Source: a bacterium (GTDB lineage: Bacteria > JAHJDO01). From it: a stretch of 6,275 nt of DNA. The translations under genes and the position numbers were made by a program. How positions within the stretch are numbered: the stretch's first letter is position 1; each line of letters opens with the position of its first letter. Positions 1 through 5,469 of this stretch are shown piece after piece. The stretch covers positions 1-6,275 of the forward strand of contig JAGMBN010000072.1 in assembly GCA_023129655.1 (NCBI GenBank), read 5' to 3'. The notes below the pieces were generated by a model, which saw only the letters and a program-made list of their open reading frames with translations, searched no databases and was not told the DNA's origin.

Positions 1-266
1 TCTATATAGCTAATTTGGATGTTTACGGAGTTTATCAGTTAACATATGAACCGCTGCAGCATGAAAATCCCTCATGGGCTCATGATGGAAGACATATTGT
101 TTACAGCGTTACAAAGAATTTTAGATCCTATCTTGAAGTAATGGATGTCATAACAGGAGAGAAATATAGATTAACCTCTCCAGAACATAATGCGTTAGAG
201 CCTGCCTGGTGCAAGGTAAGGGCTAAGGCACAAAGAAAGAAAAATCCCCCTTTGAAGGGGGATTAA
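1..266 (+). CDS. tolB: TolB-like WD40/PD40 beta-propeller protein, C-terminal fragment (5' end outside window)
   Basis: The frame is open from the left edge (first full codon at position 3), so this is the 3' end of a longer gene. About 87 residues are visible. The stretch ENPSWAHDGRHIVYSV is a classic PD40/TolB propeller blade (N-P-x-W-x-x-D-G-R-x-I-x-x-x). It is followed by a strand-rich SYLEVMDVITGEKYRLT segment and the start of another blade, NALEPAW. In TolB this propeller is periplasmic and works in the Tol-Pal envelope system by contacting Pal. The last residues (KNPPLKGD and stop) are encoded by a palindromic GGGGG-rich repeat, so the natural C-terminus probably ended near the EPAW blade. 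The gene could be another PD40-repeat protein rather than true TolB, because the N-terminal TolB domain is not visible. The next gene starts 5 nt after the stop. Confidence 0.68.
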   Translation, partial: YIANLDVYGVYQLTYEPLQHENPSWAHDGRHIVYSVTKNFRSYLEVMDVITGEKYRLTSPEHNALEPAWCKVRAKAQRKKNPPLKGD

Positions 267-274
267 GGGGGATG
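243..274. repeat. Short palindromic repeat with tandem AAGGGGGAT units at a gene junction
   Basis: Positions 243-252 (AATCCCCCTT) and 255-264 (AAGGGGGATT) form a perfect 10-bp stem with a 2-nt loop. The right arm is then repeated directly as AAGGGGGAT at 265-273. The element contains the stop codon of the upstream propeller gene (264-266) and the ATG of the downstream gene (272-274). From memory, this CCCCCTT/AAGGGGGAT arrangement resembles a dispersed intergenic repeat of several uncultured bacterial lineages; only one copy lies in this window. It is too compact, and lacks a T-run, to be called a terminator with confidence. Confidence 0.7.
255..271 (+). promoter_or_regulatory. Unusual ribosome binding site of dacF-like gene inside repeat
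   Basis: Two purine-rich Shine-Dalgarno-like tracts precede the ATG at 272. AAGGGGG at 265-271 abuts the start codon with no spacer, which is too close to work. AAGGGGG at 255-261 leaves 10 nt, which is acceptable, but it forms the 3' arm of a strong hairpin with 243-252. Ribosomes finishing the upstream gene at 266 would melt that hairpin, so translational coupling is plausible (inference). Confidence 0.45.
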
Positions 275-1414
275 TTAATTAAGAATTTAGTCTTTAAATC
301 CACAATTTTATTGTTCTTGCTCCTGAGCTTCTGCGGCTTAAATCTCGCTTATTCCGCTCCAAGAAAATATAAGTCGGCAATACTTATGGAAGCTGAGACA
401 GGAAAGATACTTTTTGGAAGAAGCATGCACAGAAAATTGCCTCCTGCTTCTATGGTTAAGATGATGCTTGCGCTCATTGTTATGGAAAAAGTTAAACATG
501 ATGAGATTAGTCTAAGTGATAAAGTAAAAGTATCAAGACATGCAAGCATGATAGGCGGTTCCCAAGTCTATCTGAGGGAGGGAGAAGTTTTCACATTGAG
601 AGATATGATGAAAGCCATTATGATAAAATCAGCATGCGACGCGGCTGTTGCAGTTGCAGAACATATGAGCGGCAGTACCAAGAAATTCCTTGTGTTAATG
701 AATAAGAGAGCGTCTGAACTCAAAATGAACGACACTGTATTCAAAACTACAAGTGGGCTTCCAAAAGTCCAGAATGGTCATAGCGGAGATATGTCTTCTG
801 CTTATGACATGGCGATTCTGGCAAGAGAACTGGTTAAATATCCAACAGTACTTAAATGGACTAAGACAAAAACAGACACATTCAGAAATGGCAAGTTTAT
901 TTTGACCAATACAAACAAGCTTCTTAAAACATTCCCTGAGCTTGATGGATTGAAAACAGGTTACTACAGAAGAGCTGGGTGGAGCTTCACTGCTACTGCA
1001 AAAAAAGGCGATATGAGACTCATTTCTGTAGTTATGGGCTGTCCTACAAAGAAAACACGGTTTGATAAAACAAGAGAGATCCTAAATATGGGGTTTAAGA
1101 ATTATACAAAATTGTGTCTGGTGAAAAAAGGGGATGTCGTTTTTGAAAATGTTCCAATCATAATGGGAGATAAAAGATACATTAACGGTATTAGCAATAA
1201 AAATATAACATTAGTTGTAAGAAAAATAGACAAAAAGAAGATTATTAAGCAAAAGATACTATTTGATAAAATCCAAGCGCCTGTTGAAAAGGGCCAAAGG
1301 ATTGGATGTATGTTGATAAAGCTAAACAAGAAAACAATAGCTGAAACAAGTATAATTGCAAGTGAGAATGTTAATAAAATCAGTAGATTCAGATGGTTTG
1401 TGAGTCAGCTATAA
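272..1414 (+). CDS. dacF: Serine-type D-Ala-D-Ala carboxypeptidase (DacF/PBP5-like, peptidase S11)
   Basis: This low-molecular-weight penicillin-binding protein would trim the terminal D-Ala from peptidoglycan pentapeptides outside the cytoplasmic membrane. It has 380 residues, typical of the family. Residues 1-28 look like a signal peptide: lysines, a hydrophobic core TILLFLLLSFCGLNLA, and likely cleavage after AYS. The S11 catalytic domain spans about 30-260. It has S60-M-V-K63 (nucleophile serine and base lysine), S120-A-C122 at the SxN position, and K228-T-G230. A PBP5 C-terminal beta domain follows at about 275-365, and the basic/aromatic end (RFRWFVSQL) may touch the membrane. The Cys in the second motif is unusual; Streptomyces K15 DD-peptidase also has S-G-C there, so activity is still plausible. 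The start at 272 is the only one that keeps the full signal peptide. The stop overlaps the tail of the convergent gene by 6 nt. Confidence 0.9.
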   Translation: MLIKNLVFKSTILLFLLLSFCGLNLAYSAPRKYKSAILMEAETGKILFGRSMHRKLPPASMVKMMLALIVMEKVKHDEISLSDKVKVSRHASMIGGSQVYLREGEVFTLRDMMKAIMIKSACDAAVAVAEHMSGSTKKFLVLMNKRASELKMNDTVFKTTSGLPKVQNGHSGDMSSAYDMAILARELVKYPTVLKWTKTKTDTFRNGKFILTNTNKLLKTFPELDGLKTGYYRRAGWSFTATAKKGDMRLISVVMGCPTKKTRFDKTREILNMGFKNYTKLCLVKKGDVVFENVPIIMGDKRYINGISNKNITLVVRKIDKKKIIKQKILFDKIQAPVEKGQRIGCMLIKLNKKTIAETSIIASENVNKISRFRWFVSQL

Positions 1415-2047
1415 TAATTTTTTGTAAGATAATTTCTCTTTTTGCCATTCACATGCTTTTTTGTATAAAGGAAAGTTTTTCTCAAGTTTTCTAAATTCTT
1501 TAGGGTGTCTTTGTATCCTGCCATTAACTATCCTTTGCTTGAATACTTCATGCAGCATTTCGTGATAAACCAGATAGTTGATATAGTATGTGGGAACTTT
1601 TTTGGTATCCAGAAGCCGATTAATTCTTATAAGGTTTTTTTCTAATCCTGTATCTTTCCATGTTCCCATAAGTCTTTTATTAGATTTATGCGACCATGTG
1701 ATATGAATATTCAAGCTGCTGCTAAAATATTTGATATTTAGATTGTTGTAGATTTCCCCAAGATCAAATACCTTACCAACTGGATCCAGCAGAATTCTGC
1801 AAGCTTTTTGTTTGTGCACTATTCTATGCTGATTTTGGGTTATAAAATTCCTTATTATTTTCCTGCATGCAGTGCGTGTGCTTTTTCTTGTGAAGCTGGT
1901 GTATGTCTTAAGTATTGCATCAAGAACATGTTCAGGGGCGTTTTTAAATATATTATGTAGCCGGATAGTATGTTTATTAAAGTTTCTCTTACAGCTAATC
2001 ATAACTGTAGAGTTATTTGTATAAAGAATTGTTATTCGACTATTCAA
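1409..2047 (-). CDS. SprT-like zinc metalloprotease-fold protein
   Basis: This is a 212-residue protein with a zinc-binding HExxH motif: H162-E163-M-L-H166 in YLVYHEMLHEVF, followed by H181 in RHPKEFRKLEKNFPLY. That pattern of HExxH plus a third His about 15 residues on matches SprT-like/WSS1-like minigluzincin domains. The upstream half (about 25-130) holds an LHNIFKNAPEHVLDAIL helix region and the strand GSLNIHITW-like segment (SSSLNIHITWSHKS) seen before the active site in such proteins. The substrate is unknown; relatives act on DNA-bound proteins, but that cannot be transferred with confidence. There is no signal peptide, so it is probably cytoplasmic. The start is TTG at 2047-2045, overlapping the TGA of the upstream gene as TTGA; no clear Shine-Dalgarno precedes it, which suggests coupled re-initiation. 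Met16 (ATG at 2002-2000) is an alternative start but also lacks a ribosome site. Confidence 0.78.
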   Translation of the reverse strand: MNSRITILYTNNSTVMISCKRNFNKHTIRLHNIFKNAPEHVLDAILKTYTSFTRKSTRTACRKIIRNFITQNQHRIVHKQKACRILLDPVGKVFDLGEIYNNLNIKYFSSSLNIHITWSHKSNKRLMGTWKDTGLEKNLIRINRLLDTKKVPTYYINYLVYHEMLHEVFKQRIVNGRIQRHPKEFRKLEKNFPLYKKACEWQKEKLSYKKLL

Positions 2048-2319
2048 GATTTTAATTTTTTGTTCTTCTCATCAGGTATTTGCAGTCCTATTTTATCAGC
2101 AATCTCATAAAACTCTTTATTATTTATCTCATCAAGTGTTTTTCTGCGCTTTTTAAGGCATTCATTAAACTTTATCGACTTTTCCTGCATTGTTTTATGT
2201 GTGTCTTCAGAACCTCCTATCAGATAGAAATTGAACCCCTTTGTAAAGCGCTTATGTTCATCTTTATTATCAAGTCCCAAACCAAGCAGTATTTTTCTCC
2301 AGTTTTTCTCCCTAGCCAT
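2044..2319 (-). CDS. Conserved-looking small hypothetical protein, 91 aa
   Basis: I do not recognise a named family. The protein is charged and soluble, with no signal peptide or membrane segment. It begins NWRKILLGLGLDNKDEHKR, has a central FNFYLIGGSEDTHKTMQEK stretch, then a helical basic/acidic region (KFNECLKKRRKTLDEINNKEFYEIADKIGL). The GGSxxTHxxMQEKxIKFN pattern looks like a constrained motif, and I have an impression of similar uncharacterised proteins in Deltaproteobacteria and candidate phyla (memory only). A good Shine-Dalgarno, GGAGGG on the minus strand (2328-2323), sits 3 nt before ATG 2319-2317, supporting a real gene. Its TGA overlaps the TTG start of the SprT-like gene by 4 nt, so the two are likely made together from one transcript. 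Function unknown. Confidence 0.75.
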   Translation of the reverse strand: MAREKNWRKILLGLGLDNKDEHKRFTKGFNFYLIGGSEDTHKTMQEKSIKFNECLKKRRKTLDEINNKEFYEIADKIGLQIPDEKNKKLKS

Positions 2320-2351
2320 GTTCCCTCCATATCTTTACAGTATTAAAAACG

Positions 2352-2380
2352 ATTATATTTAACACTTTTTTAGGCTATAA
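2352..2380 (-). promoter_or_regulatory. Candidate sigma70-type promoter for the minus-strand pair
   Basis: On the minus strand a perfect -10 box TATAAT lies at 2357-2352. A poor -35 (TTATAG, 2380-2375) is 17 nt upstream. Transcription would start near 2345, giving a leader of about 26 nt before the ATG at 2319. The -10 is convincing, the -35 is not. Confidence 0.45.
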
Positions 2381-2382
2381 CT

Positions 2383-2400
2383 CAAGGAAAAATTTTCTTG
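2383..2400. promoter_or_regulatory. Near-perfect 18-bp palindrome in the divergent promoter region, possible operator
   Basis: CAAGGAAAAATTTTCTTG reads as an inverted repeat with one G-T mismatch and a central A-A. It overlaps the first three bases of the proposed -35 box of the glutamate dehydrogenase promoter, a position suited to a repressor site. AT-rich palindromes of this size also arise by chance. Confidence 0.25.
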
Positions 2401-2426
2401 CCCTCAAAAGAGAATGTTGCTATTAT
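2398..2426 (+). promoter_or_regulatory. Candidate sigma70-type promoter for gdhA
   Basis: TTGCCC (2398-2403) and TATTAT (2421-2426) are separated by 17 nt, matching the sigma70 consensus at 4/6 and 5/6 positions. Transcription would begin near 2433, about 25 nt before the ATG at 2458. A strong Shine-Dalgarno AAAGGAG (2444-2450) follows with a 7-nt spacer. Confidence 0.55.
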
Positions 2427-2457
2427 TCCTCTAAATTAAAACAAAAGGAGTGGAAAA

Positions 2458-3708
2458 ATGAGCGAAGCAAATCTATTTAAAATTACACAGAACCAATTAG
2501 ATGAAGCTGCTGAAAAACTAAATCTTGATAAGGCTACTCATGAACTTCTTCGGTGGCCTCAACGGGAATTCACATTCACTCTTCCGGTAAAAATAGATGA
2601 TGGGACTACCAAGATCTTTCATGGATTCAGGATTCAATATAACTCGGCTCTTGGACCGACAAAGGGAGGAGTGCGTTGGCATCCTGAAGAAACTATAGAT
2701 ACTGTACGCGCTCTGGCTGCGTGGATGACATGGAAATGCGCTCTTGTAAATATTCCTCTTGGAGGAGGCAAGGGTGGTATAATTTGCAATCCTCAAAAAA
2801 TGTCTGAGCGGGAAAAGGAGTGTTTGGCTAGGGCTTATATCAGGGCTATTGCCTCTCACATTGGTGTTCACAAGGACGTACCTGCTCCTGATGTTTACAC
2901 AACACCGCAGATTATGGCCTGGATGATGGATGAATACGAGGCTATAGTTGGGGAATCTCATCCTGGTATGATCACAGGCAAGCCGCTATCCTTGGGAGGC
3001 AGCGAAGGACGCGGAGACGCAACAGCTCGCGGAGGTGTTTTCACTGTAAGAGAAGCATGCAAAACTCTTGGTGTTAATTCTAAAGGGACCTTTGCAATTC
3101 AGGGCTTTGGAAATGCGGGACAATTCGCAGCACTGCTTCATCCGGAAATACTAGAAGGAGGAAAACTTATTGCAGTATCCGACTCAAAGGGAGGAATATA
3201 TAAGGAATCAGGAATTAACCCCAGGGATATAGTAGATTATAAATTAAAAACGGGAAGTGTAGCCAACTTTCCCGGAACAAGTCCTATCAGCAATAAAGAG
3301 ATTATTGAACTTGATGTTGATGTCTTTTATCCTGCAGCTCTGGAAAATGTCATTACTGAGAAAAATGCGCAGAATGTTAAAGCCAGAATAATCTGCGAGC
3401 TTGCAAACGGGCCTACAACTCCTGAAGCAGACGCAATACTTTATGCAAAAGGCATTCACATTATACCGGACTTTCTTGCTAATGCCGGGGGAGTGACTGT
3501 CAGCTATTTTGAACAGGTTCAAAATACATATAACTATTACTGGACACTGGAGGATGTGCATAAGCAGCTGGATGACAAAATGACCACTGCTTATCATTCA
3601 GTATATAAAATGCATAAGGAAAAGAATGTTCATATGCGCTTGGCTGCATATATGATTGCTGTTTCTCGCGTTGCCGAAGCAGTAAAACTTAGAGGCTGGG
3701 TATCGTAA
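2458..3708 (+). CDS. gdhA: Glutamate dehydrogenase (Glu/Leu/Phe/Val dehydrogenase family)
   Basis: This enzyme interconverts glutamate with 2-oxoglutarate plus ammonium using NAD(P), in the cytoplasm, normally as a hexamer. At 416 residues it has the usual length of the small bacterial/archaeal type. The dimerisation/catalytic domain (about 30-180) contains K69 (GPTKGGVR), K93, K105 (PLGGGKGG) and D145 (PAPDV). Their spacings of 24, 12 and 40 equal those of K89, K113, K125 and D165 in the Clostridium symbiosum enzyme. The Rossmann domain (about 185-350) has GFGNAG at 216-221 and an acidic D242 at the end of the next strand (AVSDSKGG). That aspartate hints at NAD preference but does not settle it. 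NAGGVTVSYFE (342-352) carries Ser349, the likely substrate-side serine. The start has a good Shine-Dalgarno and its own promoter. purS follows after 86 nt with no clear terminator, so read-through into purSQ is possible. Confidence 0.95.
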   Translation: MSEANLFKITQNQLDEAAEKLNLDKATHELLRWPQREFTFTLPVKIDDGTTKIFHGFRIQYNSALGPTKGGVRWHPEETIDTVRALAAWMTWKCALVNIPLGGGKGGIICNPQKMSEREKECLARAYIRAIASHIGVHKDVPAPDVYTTPQIMAWMMDEYEAIVGESHPGMITGKPLSLGGSEGRGDATARGGVFTVREACKTLGVNSKGTFAIQGFGNAGQFAALLHPEILEGGKLIAVSDSKGGIYKESGINPRDIVDYKLKTGSVANFPGTSPISNKEIIELDVDVFYPAALENVITEKNAQNVKARIICELANGPTTPEADAILYAKGIHIIPDFLANAGGVTVSYFEQVQNTYNYYWTLEDVHKQLDDKMTTAYHSVYKMHKEKNVHMRLAAYMIAVSRVAEAVKLRGWVS

Positions 3709-3794
3709 GGTTTTATGCCAAAAAGAACTGATATTCATGCGAATATGTAATGGGTATTGCAAATAAGGAAGCAGTGCAAATAGGGAGTAAAGAC
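3709..3794 (+). other. gdhA-purS intergenic spacer with weak hairpin
   Basis: The spacer holds a 6-bp inverted repeat, ATATTC (3731-3736) and GAATAT (3741-3746), with a 4-nt loop. It is AT-rich and lacks a T-run, so it is not a convincing terminator. The purS Shine-Dalgarno AGGGAG lies at 3782-3787. No clear promoter was found. Confidence 0.35.
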
Positions 3795-4052
3795 ATGTTA
3801 AAAGCAAAAGTATATGTAAGTCTAAAGAAGACAGTAGTTGATCCGCAAGGTTTAGCAGTAAAGAATGCGTTAAAGTCGCTTAATTACGAGCAGGAGGTAG
3901 AAGAGGTTCGTGTCGGCAAACTAATAGATATTAAGTTGAATATGTCTGATAGGGAAAAAGCGGAGAAAATAATCGACCGGATGTGCAAAAAACTTCTTTC
4001 CAACCCTACCATTGAAGAATATAATTTTACTTTAGAAAAAGCAGAAGAATAA
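3795..4052 (+). CDS. purS: Phosphoribosylformylglycinamidine synthase subunit PurS
   Basis: PurS is the small structural subunit that docks PurQ onto PurL in the three-part FGAM synthase, helping ammonia pass between them. The 85-residue protein begins MLKAKVYVSLKKTVVDPQG, followed by AVKNALKSLNY and VEEVRVGKLIDIKL, a near-textbook PurS sequence. It ends with a helix containing KLLSNPTIEEYNF. I chose the ATG at 3795 because AGGGAG (3782-3787) sits 7 nt upstream and because PurS proteins normally start at this MxKAKVYV strand. An in-frame ATG at 3750 would add 15 residues unlike the family and has no ribosome site. purQ starts 14 nt downstream, giving a tight purSQ operon. Confidence 0.93.
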   Translation: MLKAKVYVSLKKTVVDPQGLAVKNALKSLNYEQEVEEVRVGKLIDIKLNMSDREKAEKIIDRMCKKLLSNPTIEEYNFTLEKAEE

Positions 4053-4066
4053 AAGGAATAAAATCC

Positions 4067-4756
4067 ATGAGATTTGGAGTTGTTGTATTCCCGGGATCTA
4101 ACTGTGATCATGATTGCTTTTACGTCTTAGGCAATGTGCTGAAGCAAGATGTTAAGTATATCTGGCATAAAGAGGCAGAAGTAAAAGGCGTAGATTGCAT
4201 TGTTCTTCCCGGTGGATTTAGTTATGGAGATTATTTGAGAACAGGCGCAATTGCGCGATTTTCTCCGGTAATGCAAAGTATTATTAATTTTGCTAATAAA
4301 GGAGGACTGGTTATTGGTATATGCAATGGTTTTCAAATACTCTTGGAAGCAGGTCTCCTGCCTGGAGCAATGCTGCGTAATAAGAATGTGCACTTTATTT
4401 GCAAACATGTTCATATAAAACTATTAAATAATAACACTCCATTTACAAATTTGTATAAAAAAGACGAAGTCCTGAAAATACCAATTGCCCATAATGAGGG
4501 AAATTACTATATTAACGAAAATGGGTTGAAAACCCTCAAAGAGAACAATCAGATAGTATTTCAGTATTGTACCAATCCGAACGGGGCAGTGGATGATATA
4601 GCAGGCATTATAAACAAAGAAGGAAACGTGCTTGGCATGATGCCTCATCCGGAAAGAAGTTCCGAAAAAGAACTCGGTTCACAGGATGGGTTGTTTATAT
4701 TTAAGTCAATAGTTGAGTGGGTGGAAAGAGGAAAAATTGGACACAAAAGAATATGA
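4067..4756 (+). CDS. purQ: Phosphoribosylformylglycinamidine synthase subunit PurQ (glutaminase)
   Basis: PurQ is the class I glutamine amidotransferase subunit: it hydrolyses glutamine and passes ammonia to PurL for conversion of FGAR to FGAM. The 229-residue protein has the family landmarks: FPGSNCDHD near the N-terminus, LPGGFSYGDYLRTGAIA (47-63), the nucleophile elbow GICNGFQ with Cys86, and MPHPER with His194 and Glu196 completing the triad. The final segment SQDGLFIFKSIVEW is also typical, followed by about ten extra charged residues (VERGKIGHKRI). The start ATG has AAAAGGAA (4051-4058) upstream. A palindromic repeat begins 5 nt after the stop. purL, normally adjacent, is displaced by more than 700 bp. 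Confidence 0.96.
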   Translation: MRFGVVVFPGSNCDHDCFYVLGNVLKQDVKYIWHKEAEVKGVDCIVLPGGFSYGDYLRTGAIARFSPVMQSIINFANKGGLVIGICNGFQILLEAGLLPGAMLRNKNVHFICKHVHIKLLNNNTPFTNLYKKDEVLKIPIAHNEGNYYINENGLKTLKENNQIVFQYCTNPNGAVDDIAGIINKEGNVLGMMPHPERSSEKELGSQDGLFIFKSIVEWVERGKIGHKRI

Positions 4757-4761
4757 AAATA

Positions 4762-4846
4762 TCATTGCGAGAAGTCCCGAACTCCGAACGCTTTCGGGGA
4801 GAATGACAGACGAGATTGCCACGGGACTTTGTCTCTCGCAATGACA
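4762..4846. repeat. REP/MITE-like palindromic intergenic element
   Basis: The outer arms TCATTGCGAGA (4762-4772) and TCTCGCAATGA (4834-4844) are perfect 11-bp inverted repeats. The stem continues with AGTCCCG (4773-4779) against CGGGACT (4822-4828) across a 5-nt bulge. Inside is a smaller hairpin, CTCCGAA (4782-4788) with TTCGGGG (4793-4799). AATGACAGA occurs twice in direct orientation (4802-4810 and 4840-4848), suggesting a composite of two related units. The internal GAGATTGCCACGG resembles parts of the TCATTGCGAG...GGCAATCTC repeats that I recall as dispersed in many environmental bacterial genomes. It has no coding capacity of its own. In RNA it would fold strongly between purQ and the NYN gene, and could act as an attenuator or an mRNA-end stabiliser. 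Confidence 0.8.
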
Positions 4847-4862
4847 GAAGGAACATTTTAAT

Positions 4863-5366
4863 ATGAAAAATAATTCACTTAAAAATTATGCATTTATAGA
4901 TAGTCAGAATTTGCATTTAGGTATTCAAAGCTTAGGATGGAGATTGGACTATCGCAAGTTTAGAGTCTATCTTAAAGAAAAATATCAAATTGGTGTCGCT
5001 TATTTGTTCATTGGTTATTTACCTGCAAATCAAGATCTCTATTCCGCTCTCCAATCCGCTGGTTATGTCTTAATTTTCAAGCCAACATTGCCTGATAAAA
5101 ATGGTGAAATAAAAGGCAATATTGATGCTGATTTAGTTTTGCAAGCGATGATTGACTATAAAAAATATAACAAAGCAATTATTGTAACAAGCGACGGTGA
5201 TTTTTATTCTTTGGTAAAATATCTTTATAAAAACAAAAAGCTCAAATGCGTAATGAGTCCTTATGTTAAAACTTGTTCAGTTTTGTTAAAAAAGACAGCT
5301 AGAGAGAGGATAGTTTTTATGGATAATCTGAAGAAAAAACTGGAGTACAAAGGAAAACACCGCTAA
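4863..5366 (+). CDS. NYN-domain (PIN-like, LabA/DUF88-type) putative ribonuclease
   Basis: The 167-residue protein is essentially one NYN domain, a PIN-like fold that usually binds metal through conserved acidic residues and cuts RNA. Visible landmarks are YAFIDSQNLHLG (D13, N16), GNIDADLVLQAM (D88, D90) and IIVTSDGDFYSLVKYL (D111, D113). The end is strongly basic (KKKLEYKGKHR). There is no signal peptide or membrane segment, so it is probably cytoplasmic. The Shine-Dalgarno AAGGAA (4848-4853) lies just after the palindromic element, 9 nt before the ATG. The gene looks more AT-rich and lysine-rich than purQ and purL. It sits between purQ and purL, where it has no known pathway role. Close-looking relatives, as I recall, occur in candidate-phylum bacteria, which would fit acquisition by transfer (inference). 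The RNA target is unknown. Confidence 0.85.
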   Translation: MKNNSLKNYAFIDSQNLHLGIQSLGWRLDYRKFRVYLKEKYQIGVAYLFIGYLPANQDLYSALQSAGYVLIFKPTLPDKNGEIKGNIDADLVLQAMIDYKKYNKAIIVTSDGDFYSLVKYLYKNKKLKCVMSPYVKTCSVLLKKTARERIVFMDNLKKKLEYKGKHR

Positions 5367-5469
5367 GGGACAGAACCCTCAGAGGTGCTTTCTATATGTA
5401 TTCTGTTATAAGAATAACATATTTTAAATAATTGTCAATAACAAATGTCAAAACGAAAGAAGAAATTCT
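5367..5469 (+). other. NYN-purL intergenic spacer with AT-rich hairpin
   Basis: A stem of 10 bp with a single bulge forms between TATGTATTCT (5395-5404) and AGAATAACATA (5411-5421), with a 6-nt loop. It is followed by TTTTAAATAATT rather than a clean T-run, so it is at best a weak terminator or a leader hairpin. The only ribosome-site candidate for purL is a poor AAAGAAG-type purine stretch near 5456-5463. No convincing promoter was identified. Confidence 0.35.

Noticed and set aside
15..17. TTG at 15 as the start of the propeller gene
   Set aside because: The frame stays open to the left edge and the protein begins mid-propeller, so this is a fragment of a longer gene.
2080..2346. Plus-strand open frame opposite the 91-aa minus-strand gene
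   Set aside because: The translation is Phe/Ile/Cys-rich with no recognisable motif and no ribosome site. The minus-strand gene has a strong Shine-Dalgarno and a coupled downstream gene.
2518..2961. Minus-strand open frame of 147 codons inside gdhA
   Set aside because: It is a shadow of the gdhA coding frame: low-complexity Ser/Arg/Pro composition, no family match, and the plus strand is unambiguous.
3731..3746. Hairpin after gdhA as a rho-independent terminator
   Set aside because: It is only 6 bp of mostly A-T pairs and no T-run follows.
3750..3794. Longer purS start at ATG 3750 adding 15 residues
   Set aside because: It has no ribosome binding site, and the added residues do not fit PurS. 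The ATG at 3795 has AGGGAG 7 nt upstream and gives a standard PurS N-terminus.
4757..4862. CRISPR repeat or tRNA-like structure between purQ and the NYN gene
   Set aside because: There is a single palindromic unit with no regularly spaced repeats, and it does not fit a tRNA cloverleaf (no TTC-arm consensus or acceptor stem).
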